In this document: in pieces, positions 40,318 through 49,760 of the stretch
Layout of the letters: every line of letters starts with the position of its first letter
Numbering within the stretch: the first letter of the stretch is position 1
NCBI GenBank assembly: GCA_964463375.1
Contig: CAYXBQ010000001.1
Coordinates: 1-64,000 of the forward strand
From: UMGS1696 sp964463375
GTDB lineage: Bacteria > Bacillota > Clostridia > Oscillospirales > CAG-272
Length of the DNA: 64,000 nt
Reading direction: 5' to 3'
Program-made: the position numbers and the translations under genes
Notes under the pieces: generated by a model
The model's database searches: none
What the model saw: only the letters and a program-made list of their open reading frames with translations
What the model was told of the DNA's origin: nothing

Positions 40318-42561
40318 ATGGAAAACAGAAAAAAACTGACCACCAGGCTTTGTGCCCTCGATCCGTCGCTGCACGAAAAGGACATCCTGTTGGCCTATGG
40401 CTATGATCTGTTGCCGGACGATTCCAGAAATCGCTGTGACGGGATCGCGGCGCTGCTACAGGATCGCTTCGTTCTGTACCAAAACAACGAGGCGTATGTG
40501 TCGCTGCCGCTGGAACAGGTCAAAACATTTACCTTCCGACAGGGGATCGGCTGTGTGTTCACCGAATACACCGACAAGGATGGCACGGATCATCTGCTCT
40601 GTCGGGGAGATATGCAGTATCTAAATACCTTCGCCGCCGTGATCAAAGAAATGAATCGGCATCTGGAGGGCAAACCGATCCATTACGAATATGAAGAGGA
40701 GCTGGATCGGATCTGTCCCAAATGCGGCAGACCCTATCGGCCCGGTTCCTCCATCTGTGACCATTGCGTGGACAAAAAAAGCTACATCAAGCGGCTTTGG
40801 GCAGTGGCACATCCCTATCGCTGGCTGATCTACGCATCGATTGCTATGTACTTCGTCATTGCGCTGTGCAATCTGGTCCCGCCATACCTAAACCGGATCT
40901 TAGTGGACGACTACATCCAGGCAGACTCCATGCCGGAGCTGTCCAAATTCCTGGTCGTACTGCTGTCCATTCTGGGTGTACAGGTGGGCATTCAGCTATT
41001 GGGCATGTTACGAAGCGTGCTACTGATCTTCGCCGGGAACAAAGTGGTCGTGGCACTGCGGGAAATGGTGTTCAACAAGATCCAGATGCTCTCCATTTCC
41101 AGAATCGCTAAGCGCACGTCCGGGGAGCTGATGAACCGTGTGTCCGGCGATACCCGGCAGCTTTCTCAGTTTATCACCAATGACCTGGGCGACATCGTGG
41201 AACAAGTCGTTACGCTGTTGGCTGTCAGCATCGTGCTGTTCACCTACGACTGGCGACTGGCACTGATGATCCTGATCCCTACACCGCTGGTCATGTACGG
41301 CTTCCGTCTGTTCTGGAGCTTCACCGGGAGAATGTACCACAAGCAGTGGCTCCTGGAATCCCAATCCAGCACGGTGCTGCACGACATTTTCTCCGGTATC
41401 CGTGTGGTCAAGGCCTTCGGTATGGAGCATCGGGAGACGGAACGGTTCCACAAGGTGATCGCAGAACAGCGGGATATATCCATCCGAAACGAGCGGTTCT
41501 GGGGCATTGTCAATCCCATCATGAGCTTCTTCATGGGATTTGGGGAATTCTTCCTCCTATATTATGTGGGGAACAAGATCCTGGGCGGTACCATGACCAT
41601 TGGAGAAATGAGCCAGTTCTCCGCTTATGTCAGCATCATCTACGGTCCTCTGCGCTGGATGGCTTCGATCCCCCGGCGGCTGGCCCGACTGATGACCTCC
41701 ATCGTCAAGATCTTTGATGTAGTCGATGAGGAGCCGGATATTGCCGACAAAAAGGATGCCATCGACCATGAGATCGAAGGCACCATCACCTTTGATAATG
41801 TTTCCTTTGGGTACAACAACACCACGAACGTACTGAAGAATCTGTCCGTGGAGATCCATCCCGGGGAAATGATCGGGATCGTGGGAAAGTCCGGTGTGGG
41901 AAAATCCACGCTGATCAACCTGGTCATGCGGATGTACGACGTGAACGAAGGGTCTCTGAAGATCGACGGGATCGATATTCGAGATATTTCCCAGGAATCG
42001 CTCCGGTCGCAGATCGGTGTGGTATTGCAGGAGACCTTCCTATTCTCCGGTACGATCTACGAGAACATCGCATATGCCAAGCCGGATGCCACACGGGATG
42101 AAGTGATCACCGCTGCCAAAATCGCCGGGGCCCACTCCTTCATCATGAAGCTGCCAAACGCCTATAACACCAAGGTGGGCGAACGGGGACACACGTTGTC
42201 CGGTGGGGAACGGCAAAGAGTTGCTATTGCCAGAGCGGTCCTGCACAATCCACGGATCCTGATCTTGGATGAAGCTACGGCTTCTCTGGATACGGAAACG
42301 GAAAAGCAGATCCAGGATGCCCTCCAGCAGCTGATCGCAGATCGTACCACATTGGCTATCGCACACAGATTGTCTACGCTGCGGAATGCCACCCGGATCT
42401 TAGTGCTGGACAAAGGCGAGCTGGCAGAGATCGGTACCCACGAAGAGCTGATGCGGCAAAAAGGGATCTACTATGGTCTAGTCATGGCGCAACGGCAAAT
42501 GTCTAAAATGCCTTCCAAGAATACAAAGCCGGAAGAAGCACCTGCTACGGCAAACGCCTAA
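40318..42561 (+). CDS. ABC exporter with N-terminal regulatory domain and zinc ribbon
   Basis: A 747-aa half-transporter, partner of the one at 37389. Residues 1-120 are a PH-like soluble domain (QDRFVLYQNNEAYVSLPLEQ). The zinc ribbon has C-P-K-C at 133-136 and C-D-H-C at 147-150. Six transmembrane segments follow. The nucleotide-binding domain has GKSGVGKST, LSGGERQRVAIARAVL and LILDEATASLD. Both partners therefore have canonical ATP sites. SD AGGAAAGGG precedes the ATG. The substrate cannot be told. The C-terminus ends in a short Lys/Pro/Ala tail. A bidirectional terminator closes the operon. Confidence 0.88.
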   Translation: MENRKKLTTRLCALDPSLHEKDILLAYGYDLLPDDSRNRCDGIAALLQDRFVLYQNNEAYVSLPLEQVKTFTFRQGIGCVFTEYTDKDGTDHLLCRGDMQYLNTFAAVIKEMNRHLEGKPIHYEYEEELDRICPKCGRPYRPGSSICDHCVDKKSYIKRLWAVAHPYRWLIYASIAMYFVIALCNLVPPYLNRILVDDYIQADSMPELSKFLVVLLSILGVQVGIQLLGMLRSVLLIFAGNKVVVALREMVFNKIQMLSISRIAKRTSGELMNRVSGDTRQLSQFITNDLGDIVEQVVTLLAVSIVLFTYDWRLALMILIPTPLVMYGFRLFWSFTGRMYHKQWLLESQSSTVLHDIFSGIRVVKAFGMEHRETERFHKVIAEQRDISIRNERFWGIVNPIMSFFMGFGEFFLLYYVGNKILGGTMTIGEMSQFSAYVSIIYGPLRWMASIPRRLARLMTSIVKIFDVVDEEPDIADKKDAIDHEIEGTITFDNVSFGYNNTTNVLKNLSVEIHPGEMIGIVGKSGVGKSTLINLVMRMYDVNEGSLKIDGIDIRDISQESLRSQIGVVLQETFLFSGTIYENIAYAKPDATRDEVITAAKIAGAHSFIMKLPNAYNTKVGERGHTLSGGERQRVAIARAVLHNPRILILDEATASLDTETEKQIQDALQQLIADRTTLAIAHRLSTLRNATRILVLDKGELAEIGTHEELMRQKGIYYGLVMAQRQMSKMPSKNTKPEEAPATANA

Positions 42562-42607
42562 TGCCTAATATAATAGAAATATAGGCGTTTGTCTAACCAA
42601 CGACTGT

Positions 42608-42657
42608 AAAAAAGATGTCCGTGTACCGGAGAAATACCGGTGGCGGACATCTTTTTT
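42608..42657. terminator. Bidirectional terminator between convergent ABC operons
   Basis: AAAAAAGATGTCCG (42608-42621) pairs with CGGACATCTTTTTT (42644-42657), with an inner ACCGG/CCGGT stem. It serves both strands. Confidence 0.9.
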
Positions 42658-42674
42658 GTTTGTAATTGGTTTGA

Positions 42675-44648
42675 TCAGGTCTCGAAACCGGCGAACTGGT
42701 TCTGGTAGAGGCCGTAGTATACGCCCTTCTTTTCCAGCAGCTCTTCGTGGTTCCCTGCTTCCATGATGGTACCATCCTTCATAACGATGATGATATCGGC
42801 ATCTCGAATCGTGGACAGGCGGTGGGCAATGATCAGGCTGGTGCGGTTTTGCATCAGTGCCACCATAGCCTGTTGAATGTGCATCTCGGTACGGGTATCG
42901 ACGGAGGATGTGGCTTCGTCCAGGATCAGGATCTTGGGGTCTGCCAGTACTGCACGGCCGATGGCAAGAAGCTGCCGTTGCCCTTGGCTCAGGTTGCTGC
43001 CGCCTTCGGACAAGATGGTCTGATAAGATTCCGGCAGACGCTCGATGAATTCTCTGGCTTCTGCTGTATCTGCTGCTTCTACCACTTCATCATGGGTGGC
43101 ATCCAGCTTTCCGTATTTCAGGTTGTTCTCGATGGAATCCTGGAACAGCACGGTATCCTGCAATACGATGGCGATGGCAGAACGCAGCGTGTTCTTGGGA
43201 ATGTCATTGATGTTGACACCGTCTAACTTGATCTCGCCGGCGTTCACGTCGTAGAAACGGGTCAGCAGGTTTACGACAGTTGTCTTACCGGAACCGGTGG
43301 CACCTACCAATGCGATCCGCTGACCGGGCTTGACTTGCAGATTGAAATCGAACAGGACCTGCTTTTCGGGATTGTAAGAGAAGTCGATGTGGTTGAATTC
43401 CAGGTTGCCCTTGATGTCTTCCAGCTTCATCTCGTGCTTGCCTGCATTCACTTCATCGGGCGTTTCCAGGATGGTGAATACACGCTCTGCACCGGCGATG
43501 GCGGTCAGGATATTGGCATACTGGTTGGCGATCTGGTTGATGGGCTGGGAGAGCTGGCGGGAGTACTGGAGGATGGCCTGGATGTCACCAACGGAGATCA
43601 CGCCGGATACGGTCAGATACGCACCGCAGGCAGCCACGATCAGGTAGTTCATATTGTTGATGATGTTGTTGGCCGGCCCCATCAGACCACCCCATACGTT
43701 GGCCTTGATGCTGCACTTGCGGAATTCTTCACTGAGCTTGCTGAATTCTTCGCAGGCATCCTTTTCCTTACCATAGGCCATAACGGTCTTATAGCCGGTC
43801 ACCATTTCTTCCACCTGAGCATTCAGCTTCCCCAAGATGATCTGCTTATCCACGAAGTATTTCCGCATGAATTTGGACAGTGTCATGGAAACTACAAGTG
43901 TCAGCGGGATGGTGATCAGGGAGACCAGTGCCATGCGCCAGTCGTAGTAGATCAGCATGGTCAGAGCACCGATCAGCGTCAGCACGCTGGAGATCAGCGA
44001 GGAGATGGACTGGGAAATACTGTTGGAGATGTTGTCCACGTCGTTGGTCATCCGGCTCATGATGTCCCCGTGGGAGTGGGTATCGGTGTATTGGATCGGC
44101 AGGTAGGAGATCTTGCGGAACAGATCCTGCCGCAGGGAATACACGGTCGTCTGGGAGATCCTGGCCGAGGCAACGCCTTGCAGCATGGTGATCAGGGAGT
44201 TGGCCACATACACGCAAGCCATCAGCACCAGATACTTGATCAGGGAATCAAAGTCCACATGGGTCTTGCCGGCTGCCAGATCGATGGTGATCGCATCGAT
44301 GGCCTTCCCTTGCAGCAGGGGACCCAGCAGGCTCAGTACCGTGGTCAACAGCGTAGTCAGCAGGATCACGATGATCAGGAACCGGCTCTTAGCGATATAG
44401 CGGATCAGCTTACCGATAGTGGCTTTGGCATTCTTTGGCTTTTCCCGGATCATAGGACCGCCGGGACCGCCTCTTCTGCCGCCACCGCCGCCACCTACGT
44501 TTTGGCCGTTCTTCTGGCTGAGCTGGCGCAGCTCTTCAGCGGACATATTCTTAGCAGAACCCTGCCCGCCCGGTCCCGGTTTTCCATCTTTCGGCGGCAT
44601 GGGGGGCATTCCATCCGGTTTTTGCGACATCTTTTGCATATCAGCCAT
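42675..44648 (-). CDS. Multidrug-type ABC exporter subunit (canonical ATPase)
   Basis: A 657-aa half-transporter. An unusual Pro/Gly/Lys-rich N-terminal tail (residues 1-70, including GGGGGG and PPMPPKDGKPGPGG) precedes six transmembrane segments and a nucleotide-binding domain with GATGSGKTT, a shifted signature LSQGQRQLLAIG, and LILDEATSSVD with the catalytic Glu. Signature S-x-G-Q rather than SGGQ and a partner lacking the Glu are typical of heterodimeric exporters (YheI/YheH, BmrC/D, TM287/288). Start at the ATG at 44648, with GGAGGTG upstream; the first in-frame ATG (44663) is within that SD. Overlaps its partner by 8 bases. Confidence 0.92.
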   Translation of the reverse strand: MADMQKMSQKPDGMPPMPPKDGKPGPGGQGSAKNMSAEELRQLSQKNGQNVGGGGGGRRGGPGGPMIREKPKNAKATIGKLIRYIAKSRFLIIVILLTTLLTTVLSLLGPLLQGKAIDAITIDLAAGKTHVDFDSLIKYLVLMACVYVANSLITMLQGVASARISQTTVYSLRQDLFRKISYLPIQYTDTHSHGDIMSRMTNDVDNISNSISQSISSLISSVLTLIGALTMLIYYDWRMALVSLITIPLTLVVSMTLSKFMRKYFVDKQIILGKLNAQVEEMVTGYKTVMAYGKEKDACEEFSKLSEEFRKCSIKANVWGGLMGPANNIINNMNYLIVAACGAYLTVSGVISVGDIQAILQYSRQLSQPINQIANQYANILTAIAGAERVFTILETPDEVNAGKHEMKLEDIKGNLEFNHIDFSYNPEKQVLFDFNLQVKPGQRIALVGATGSGKTTVVNLLTRFYDVNAGEIKLDGVNINDIPKNTLRSAIAIVLQDTVLFQDSIENNLKYGKLDATHDEVVEAADTAEAREFIERLPESYQTILSEGGSNLSQGQRQLLAIGRAVLADPKILILDEATSSVDTRTEMHIQQAMVALMQNRTSLIIAHRLSTIRDADIIIVMKDGTIMEAGNHEELLEKKGVYYGLYQNQFAGFET

Positions 44649-46401
44649 TGTTTGCACCTCCATTCGACTGCATCTGGGAATTGTAAATATCTCTGTAGGT
44701 ATCGCTGGTCTGCATCAGGGTATCGTGATCGGCAAAAGCAGTGATCTTGCCGTTTTCCAGCACAGCGATCTTATCGGCATACATGACGCTGGCGATACGC
44801 TGGGCGATCATGATCACGGTGGTATCAGCGAATTCGGTGTTCAATGCCTGCCGCAGTTTGGCTTCGGTGCCTAAATCCAGAGCGGACGTGCTGTCGTCGA
44901 AGATGATGATCTCCGGTTGCCGCAGTACCGCACGGGAGATGGCCACACGCTGCTTCTGACCACCGGACAAAGAAGCACCCTTTTCTGCCACATAGGAATC
45001 ATAGCCATCGGGCATCTTGGAGACGAACTCCTCTGCCTGAGCCACACGAGCGGCGGCAGCTACGGCATCTGCACTGGCATCGCCATCACCCCACAGGATA
45101 TTCTCGCTGATGGTACCGGAGAACAGCTCGCTCTTTTGCAGTACATAACCGATCCGGTTCCGCAGGGCATGCAAATCCCAATCTCGAACGTTGACACCGT
45201 CCACATATACATTCCCGTCTACGGTGTCGTAGAAGCGGGGGATCAGGTTGACCAGAGAAGTCTTACCGGAACCTGTGGCACCGATGATAGCGACTGTTTC
45301 GCCTTTTTTCACGGAGAAGCTGATATTGTCCAGCACCATTTTTCCTTGTGCGCCAGGGTATTGGAAGGATACGTTTTCGAAGCGGATAGTACCCTGTTCG
45401 CTGCTGTCGGTATTGCTACCGCTCTGGATCACCGGATCGGCTTCCAGAACTTCCCGTACACGATCGGCGCAGGCACGGCCTCTAGCGAACTGGTTGAACA
45501 TCATAGACACCATCATAACGGACATCAGCACCTGGGAAACATACTGCACAGCGGCCATTACGTCCCCTACGTTGATGGCAGCGGCTTCCACCTGCAGACC
45601 ACCGATATAGATGATCACCAGAATGGACAGGTTCATCACGATCATCAGGCAGGGCATCAGGGTGGACATGAGCATCAGTGCTTTCATATTGATGTCGCAG
45701 AATTCTTTGTTAGCCTTTTGGAAGCGACCGATCTCGTGCTCTTCTCTGGTATACGCCTTGACCACACGAGCACCGGATACATTTTCCTGCACCACGGAGT
45801 TCACGTTATCCAGCTTTTTCTGGGCCACAGAGAAGATCGGGAAGGCTTTGAACACCATCACCAGCACGATCACGATCTGGAACGGCAGGGAGAACAGCAC
45901 CACGGTACCAAACTTTACGTCCAGATTAGAGCACATGATCAGGCCACCTACCAGGAAGATAGGCGCACGGACCATCATACGCAGGATCATCTGCACCAGA
46001 TCCTGTAGGGAAGTGATGTCGTTGGTCAATCTGGTTACCAGAGAACCGGTGGTGAAGCTATCGGTCTGTTCCTGGGAGAGGGACATTACTTTGTTGAACG
46101 CATCCACACGCAGGTCATTTCCGAATCCCTGGGAGGCGACGCTGGCGGTATAGCAGCACAGTAGCCCCATGAGACCACCCAGCGTTACGGTCACCAGCAT
46201 CTTGAGGCCGGTCATCAGGATGGCAGACAGCACCGTTTCTACGTCGCCGCTTTCCACAACGGTATTGACGATCTGTGCCATCAGGGTGGGCTGCATCAGG
46301 TCTGCCATCACTTCACCTGCCATAAACAGTGGTGAGACAATGGCAAACAGCCAATACGGCTTCAGGTATCGGCTCAATTTGATCTTGGATTGTTTCTTCA
46401 A
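44641..46401 (-). CDS. Multidrug-type ABC exporter subunit (degenerate Walker B)
   Basis: A 586-aa half-transporter, partner of the 42675-44648 gene. Six transmembrane segments are followed by a nucleotide-binding domain with GATGSGKTS, LSGGQKQRVAIS and IIFDDSTSALD; the catalytic Glu is replaced by Asp, as in the degenerate site of heterodimeric exporters. Start is TTG at 46399-46401, overlapping the TGA of the MarR gene; no better ATG matches the family N-terminus (KKQSKIKLSRYLKPYW). Regulated by the upstream MarR protein. Confidence 0.92.
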   Translation of the reverse strand: MKKQSKIKLSRYLKPYWLFAIVSPLFMAGEVMADLMQPTLMAQIVNTVVESGDVETVLSAILMTGLKMLVTVTLGGLMGLLCCYTASVASQGFGNDLRVDAFNKVMSLSQEQTDSFTTGSLVTRLTNDITSLQDLVQMILRMMVRAPIFLVGGLIMCSNLDVKFGTVVLFSLPFQIVIVLVMVFKAFPIFSVAQKKLDNVNSVVQENVSGARVVKAYTREEHEIGRFQKANKEFCDINMKALMLMSTLMPCLMIVMNLSILVIIYIGGLQVEAAAINVGDVMAAVQYVSQVLMSVMMVSMMFNQFARGRACADRVREVLEADPVIQSGSNTDSSEQGTIRFENVSFQYPGAQGKMVLDNISFSVKKGETVAIIGATGSGKTSLVNLIPRFYDTVDGNVYVDGVNVRDWDLHALRNRIGYVLQKSELFSGTISENILWGDGDASADAVAAAARVAQAEEFVSKMPDGYDSYVAEKGASLSGGQKQRVAISRAVLRQPEIIIFDDSTSALDLGTEAKLRQALNTEFADTTVIMIAQRIASVMYADKIAVLENGKITAFADHDTLMQTSDTYRDIYNSQMQSNGGANNG

Positions 46402-46913
46402 AACTTTTTTCCGTCCTTTCCACGAATACTTTCGTCCTGTTCCGAGAGCAGGCTGTCCCGTACCTTCAGCAGCAGTCTGGATAGATTTTCCCGTTCCTCC
46501 TCGCTGAGCCGAGCCATTGCGATCTCCTCGGTCTCAAATATGGATTTGCGGGTACGATTGTCCAGCTCTCTTCCCTTTTCCGTCAGGAAAACGCGGGTCG
46601 CTCTCTGGTCGTATTCATCCGGCCGCCGGGTAACGACGCCTTCCTTTTCCAGCTTTTGCATGGTCACGCTGACAGTGGGTGCCTTCAAATGGGTGGCATT
46701 GACCAGCTCTAACTGGGTTCGGCCATCTCGTCTGGCCAGTTCCATGATCAGAAGCCGTATAGAACGCTGCGCAAACAATTCGTCATGATGGCTATGGATC
46801 CGATCTCCCATCAAGTGGGACACTTCGTTGAGTAGCATCATGGGCGTAGGCTTATGGCAGCGCATATCTTCCGGATCCTTCTCCGGTGGCTTTCCGTTCA
46901 CATTCAGATTCAT
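46398..46913 (-). CDS. MarR-family transcriptional regulator
   Basis: A 171-aa winged-helix regulator. Seen: SIRLLIMELARRDGRTQLELVNATHLKAPTVSVTMQKLEKEGVVTRRPDEYDQRATRVFLTEKGREL, quoted in parts, residues about 50-115: recognition helix KAPTVSVTMQKLEKEG and the wing RRPDEYDQRATRVFLT. The acidic N-terminal tail (about 30 residues) is longer than usual. Overlaps the ABC gene by TTGA. Expected to repress the operon until a drug or metabolite binds. A candidate operator sits just downstream of its -10 (46931-46946). Confidence 0.93.
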   Translation of the reverse strand: MNLNVNGKPPEKDPEDMRCHKPTPMMLLNEVSHLMGDRIHSHHDELFAQRSIRLLIMELARRDGRTQLELVNATHLKAPTVSVTMQKLEKEGVVTRRPDEYDQRATRVFLTEKGRELDNRTRKSIFETEEIAMARLSEEERENLSRLLLKVRDSLLSEQDESIRGKDGKKF

Positions 46914-46930
46914 GTTTCGTCCTCCTTTAA

Positions 46931-46946
46931 TTTATTCGCAAACTAA
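46931..46946 (-). promoter_or_regulatory. Candidate MarR operator
   Basis: TTAGTTTGCGAATAAA on the minus strand is an imperfect palindrome (TT-n2-TT-n-GC-n-AA-n2-AA) typical of MarR sites. It touches the -10 box, so binding would block the operon. Confidence 0.5.
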
Positions 46947-46974
46947 TTATACTGCATTCGCCTGCCTATGTCAA
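46946..46974 (-). promoter_or_regulatory. Sigma-A promoter of the marR-ABC operon
   Basis: TTGACA (46969-46974), 17 bp, TATAAT (46946-46951) on the minus strand. Confidence 0.85.
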
Positions 46975-47057
46975 CAGTTTTTTTATAAATAAAATGGGTC
47001 TATGCAAAATAGACATTTTGTTGCGCGGCAAATGCAGTTATTTCTATGCAACAAAAA

Positions 47058-47090
47058 GCAGACAGCGTGTTTGTTACACATCTGTCTGTC
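47058..47090 (-). terminator. Terminator of the alpha-mannosidase gene
   Basis: On the minus strand AGACAG (47082-47087) pairs with CTGTCT (47060-47065), extended by GTGT/ACAC, followed by GCTTTTTG. Confidence 0.7.
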
Positions 47091-47106
47091 TTTGGTTGTA
47101 TGGGTA

Positions 47107-49734
47107 TTATTTTGTTTCCGGTACCAATTCGATCGTCACGATCTTTTTGGCGGCTACCGGAATAAAGAATTTGCCGTTCCGCTTCGGGATCTTTGCCACA
47201 CGATCTTCATTTAGATCTGTCAGCCAGGCCTCTGCATAGCGATCCGCTGCGGTGATCACCACTTTGGTATCGGTCTCATAGGGCTGGAACACACGGCAGA
47301 TCACGCTGTCTCTGGTCTCGCAGGGCTTCACGGCACTGACTACAAAGCCTTTGCCTTCCATAGGAATCAGCGCATCTGTGGCCGGAATGGTGCCGGTGTG
47401 CAGATCCATCGATTTGGAAACGAAGGGGGCTGCGGCAAAGCTATAGGCATCGTCCACAGCGGCATACCGGTTTCGTACGGCATAGGGGATGAGCGAATAC
47501 GCCACCGTCAGCGTGCCCAGGCATTGTCCTTCCGGTGCATGGAACATACCAATGCCCCAACCGTTCATACGATCGATCCCACGGTGGAGCGTCAGCGCCA
47601 TGGTATTGGCCCCATCTCGCAGGACTTCATACTCCTGTAGTCCACGGCCGGCGATGAGCAGTCCACGCTTTTCGTCTTCCAGGCCAAAGAAAGTGGTCAT
47701 TTTACCGGGACGGGTCGGGTTTGTCCAGCCTTCCCAGGGGATGATGGGACGCTTGATGATGTCGTATTGTCCTTCTGCCATGACCAGATCGGTCTGGATG
47801 TCGTTTTTTGTCAGCATGGTGACTCGGTGGTTCTTAGCGGTATTGTGGATCATGGTCTCCACATCCACACGACCGGCACCGGCACGCAGGGTATACCGAC
47901 ACTCGATGATCAGCGTAGCCGAACCAATGCGGCAATTCTTCGCAAGATCTGCATCTGCCGGGATCTGCATGGTGTGGGTCACTTTCACAGTGACAGCGGC
48001 AGCATCGCAGTGTTCCAGCTCTACCTTGGCGGTCTTGCCTTCCGTGGTCACACGCAGTTGGTCTTCTGGTTCTCTGTAGATATATTCGTCGCCAACGTCC
48101 CCGCAGTCTAAGAAAATGCCGGTGGTGTAGGTGGATCTGCTGCGTTTGTCGGTGACACGGACACTGCCATCCTTTTGGAAGAACAGCGTCAGGTATTTGT
48201 TCATCACTTTTTTGCTGCTGACTGTTAGATCACTGCTTACAGCCTGAGGATCGTTCTCTATACGCACTGCAAACGTCTTATATCCGACCGGTGGCAAGTC
48301 GCAGGCACGGAAGGTCACACGATACCGATGTACGAAAAACGGCTGGCGGAAGGCATCCTTGGGCAGTGCGTAATCGAACTGCACACCGCAGTCTTCGATA
48401 GTGGCAGGAACACGCACGTCCCCATCGTACAGAGCCATTGCTTCCGGGGATACTGTGCTGTCTTCGGGGAGATCCACGTGTACCGTGGTCCATTCGCTGG
48501 CGGGACGGCCTAAGGGGTTCCACACGGTGATGGTCTTTTCGCCTACCATATCGGCAGTATGGATGGCGGCACACACGACCTCTGTATCGTCTTGCAGCAG
48601 CATGTTCGCCGCGGCCTGCACCTTTTGGAATCGGGTCACCATTTCGGCGTGTACGGCATCTACCGAGCAGCCGCATATGGAATCGTGGGGATGGTTTTGC
48701 AGCAGCATCTTCCAGATAAAATGCAGGTAATCCCGGTCGGCCTTTTTGTCGGTGTACAGCTGGGCGGCGATGGACATGGGCTCTGCCTGTTGCTCCAACA
48801 GATTTTCGCACAGGGCATTCCACTGCTTCAGATAGATCCGAGCGGAGGCGGTATTGGCTAAAGTATGCCAACCGTTGGAATATTCGCCATCCAGTTCGCC
48901 TACGAAAATACCGAACCGATCCTTATAGGGACGAATGGCATCGAAATAGTCCTGGAAATTGGAATGGACCAAGGCATGGGGATAGGTCTGCTCTTCCCGT
49001 TCCAGGAGCTGGCCGATATCCGCTTGTACCGGTTGGTGGTCACAGCCGTTCATGCACAACAGATGTGGCGTAGTGGCGTACCGTTCGCAGTTTTGCCGAA
49101 TGGTATCCAGGTGGGCAGCGGTGTTTTCCGCCGGCAGCTCCGTGGCGTTGTTGTACCAATTCAGGAACACAGCACCGATCACTTCGCTGCCATCGGGGGA
49201 ACGCCAGCATACTTCGGAGGTCGCCTTGCCGTAGTTTTCCTCACCGGTATCCAGTCGATCTCCTTTTCGTGGGGTGACACCACGGCCAAAGGCGGCGCAG
49301 TCAATCCCAAAGCCACGCAGGATCTGGGGTGCCTGACCGATATTCCCAAAGGCATCCGGGAAATAACCGATGTTCGATACTTTTCCGTATTTGGCAGAAA
49401 TTTGTTTGCCAATCAACAGGTTCCGCACATTGGATTCGCCATCCACCAGATATTCGTCCTGCAAAATATACCAGGGACCATTTACCAGTCTGCCCTCTGC
49501 AATATACTTTTCGATCTTCTCCCGCATCTGGGGACGCACTTCTAAATAGTCTTCGATCACAATGGTCTGGCCATCCAGATGAAAGCTTTGGAAAGTGGGA
49601 TCGTGATCTAAGGTATCCAGCAGACGGTCAAAAAACTCCACCAGCTTGAACCGGTGACTTTCAAAGGGCATATACCACTCCCTGTCCCAATGGGTGTGGG
49701 AGATAAAGTGCATGGTCTTCTTCTCTTCTTGCAT
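47107..49734 (-). CDS. Alpha-mannosidase (GH38)
   Basis: An 875-aa cytosolic retaining alpha-mannosidase, the kind that trims mannosyl residues from imported N-glycan or mannosyl-glycerate fragments. Seen: HFISHTHWDREWYMPFE (residues about 9-25), with the zinc-binding H-x-H and Asp; YFPDAFGNIGQAPQIL, with the Asp nucleophile; and the ECSVD-like HDSICGCSVDAVHAEM further on with a third zinc His. A C-terminal beta-rich region fits the family. Start at the ATG at 49734 (GGAGGA 7 bases upstream); an earlier in-frame start would lie upstream of that SD. Co-directional with ftsW-like and proS genes. Confidence 0.93.
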   Translation of the reverse strand: MQEEKKTMHFISHTHWDREWYMPFESHRFKLVEFFDRLLDTLDHDPTFQSFHLDGQTIVIEDYLEVRPQMREKIEKYIAEGRLVNGPWYILQDEYLVDGESNVRNLLIGKQISAKYGKVSNIGYFPDAFGNIGQAPQILRGFGIDCAAFGRGVTPRKGDRLDTGEENYGKATSEVCWRSPDGSEVIGAVFLNWYNNATELPAENTAAHLDTIRQNCERYATTPHLLCMNGCDHQPVQADIGQLLEREEQTYPHALVHSNFQDYFDAIRPYKDRFGIFVGELDGEYSNGWHTLANTASARIYLKQWNALCENLLEQQAEPMSIAAQLYTDKKADRDYLHFIWKMLLQNHPHDSICGCSVDAVHAEMVTRFQKVQAAANMLLQDDTEVVCAAIHTADMVGEKTITVWNPLGRPASEWTTVHVDLPEDSTVSPEAMALYDGDVRVPATIEDCGVQFDYALPKDAFRQPFFVHRYRVTFRACDLPPVGYKTFAVRIENDPQAVSSDLTVSSKKVMNKYLTLFFQKDGSVRVTDKRSRSTYTTGIFLDCGDVGDEYIYREPEDQLRVTTEGKTAKVELEHCDAAAVTVKVTHTMQIPADADLAKNCRIGSATLIIECRYTLRAGAGRVDVETMIHNTAKNHRVTMLTKNDIQTDLVMAEGQYDIIKRPIIPWEGWTNPTRPGKMTTFFGLEDEKRGLLIAGRGLQEYEVLRDGANTMALTLHRGIDRMNGWGIGMFHAPEGQCLGTLTVAYSLIPYAVRNRYAAVDDAYSFAAAPFVSKSMDLHTGTIPATDALIPMEGKGFVVSAVKPCETRDSVICRVFQPYETDTKVVITAADRYAEAWLTDLNEDRVAKIPKRNGKFFIPVAAKKIVTIELVPETK

Positions 49735-49760
49735 GGAACTATCCTCCTGCAAAATGGATT

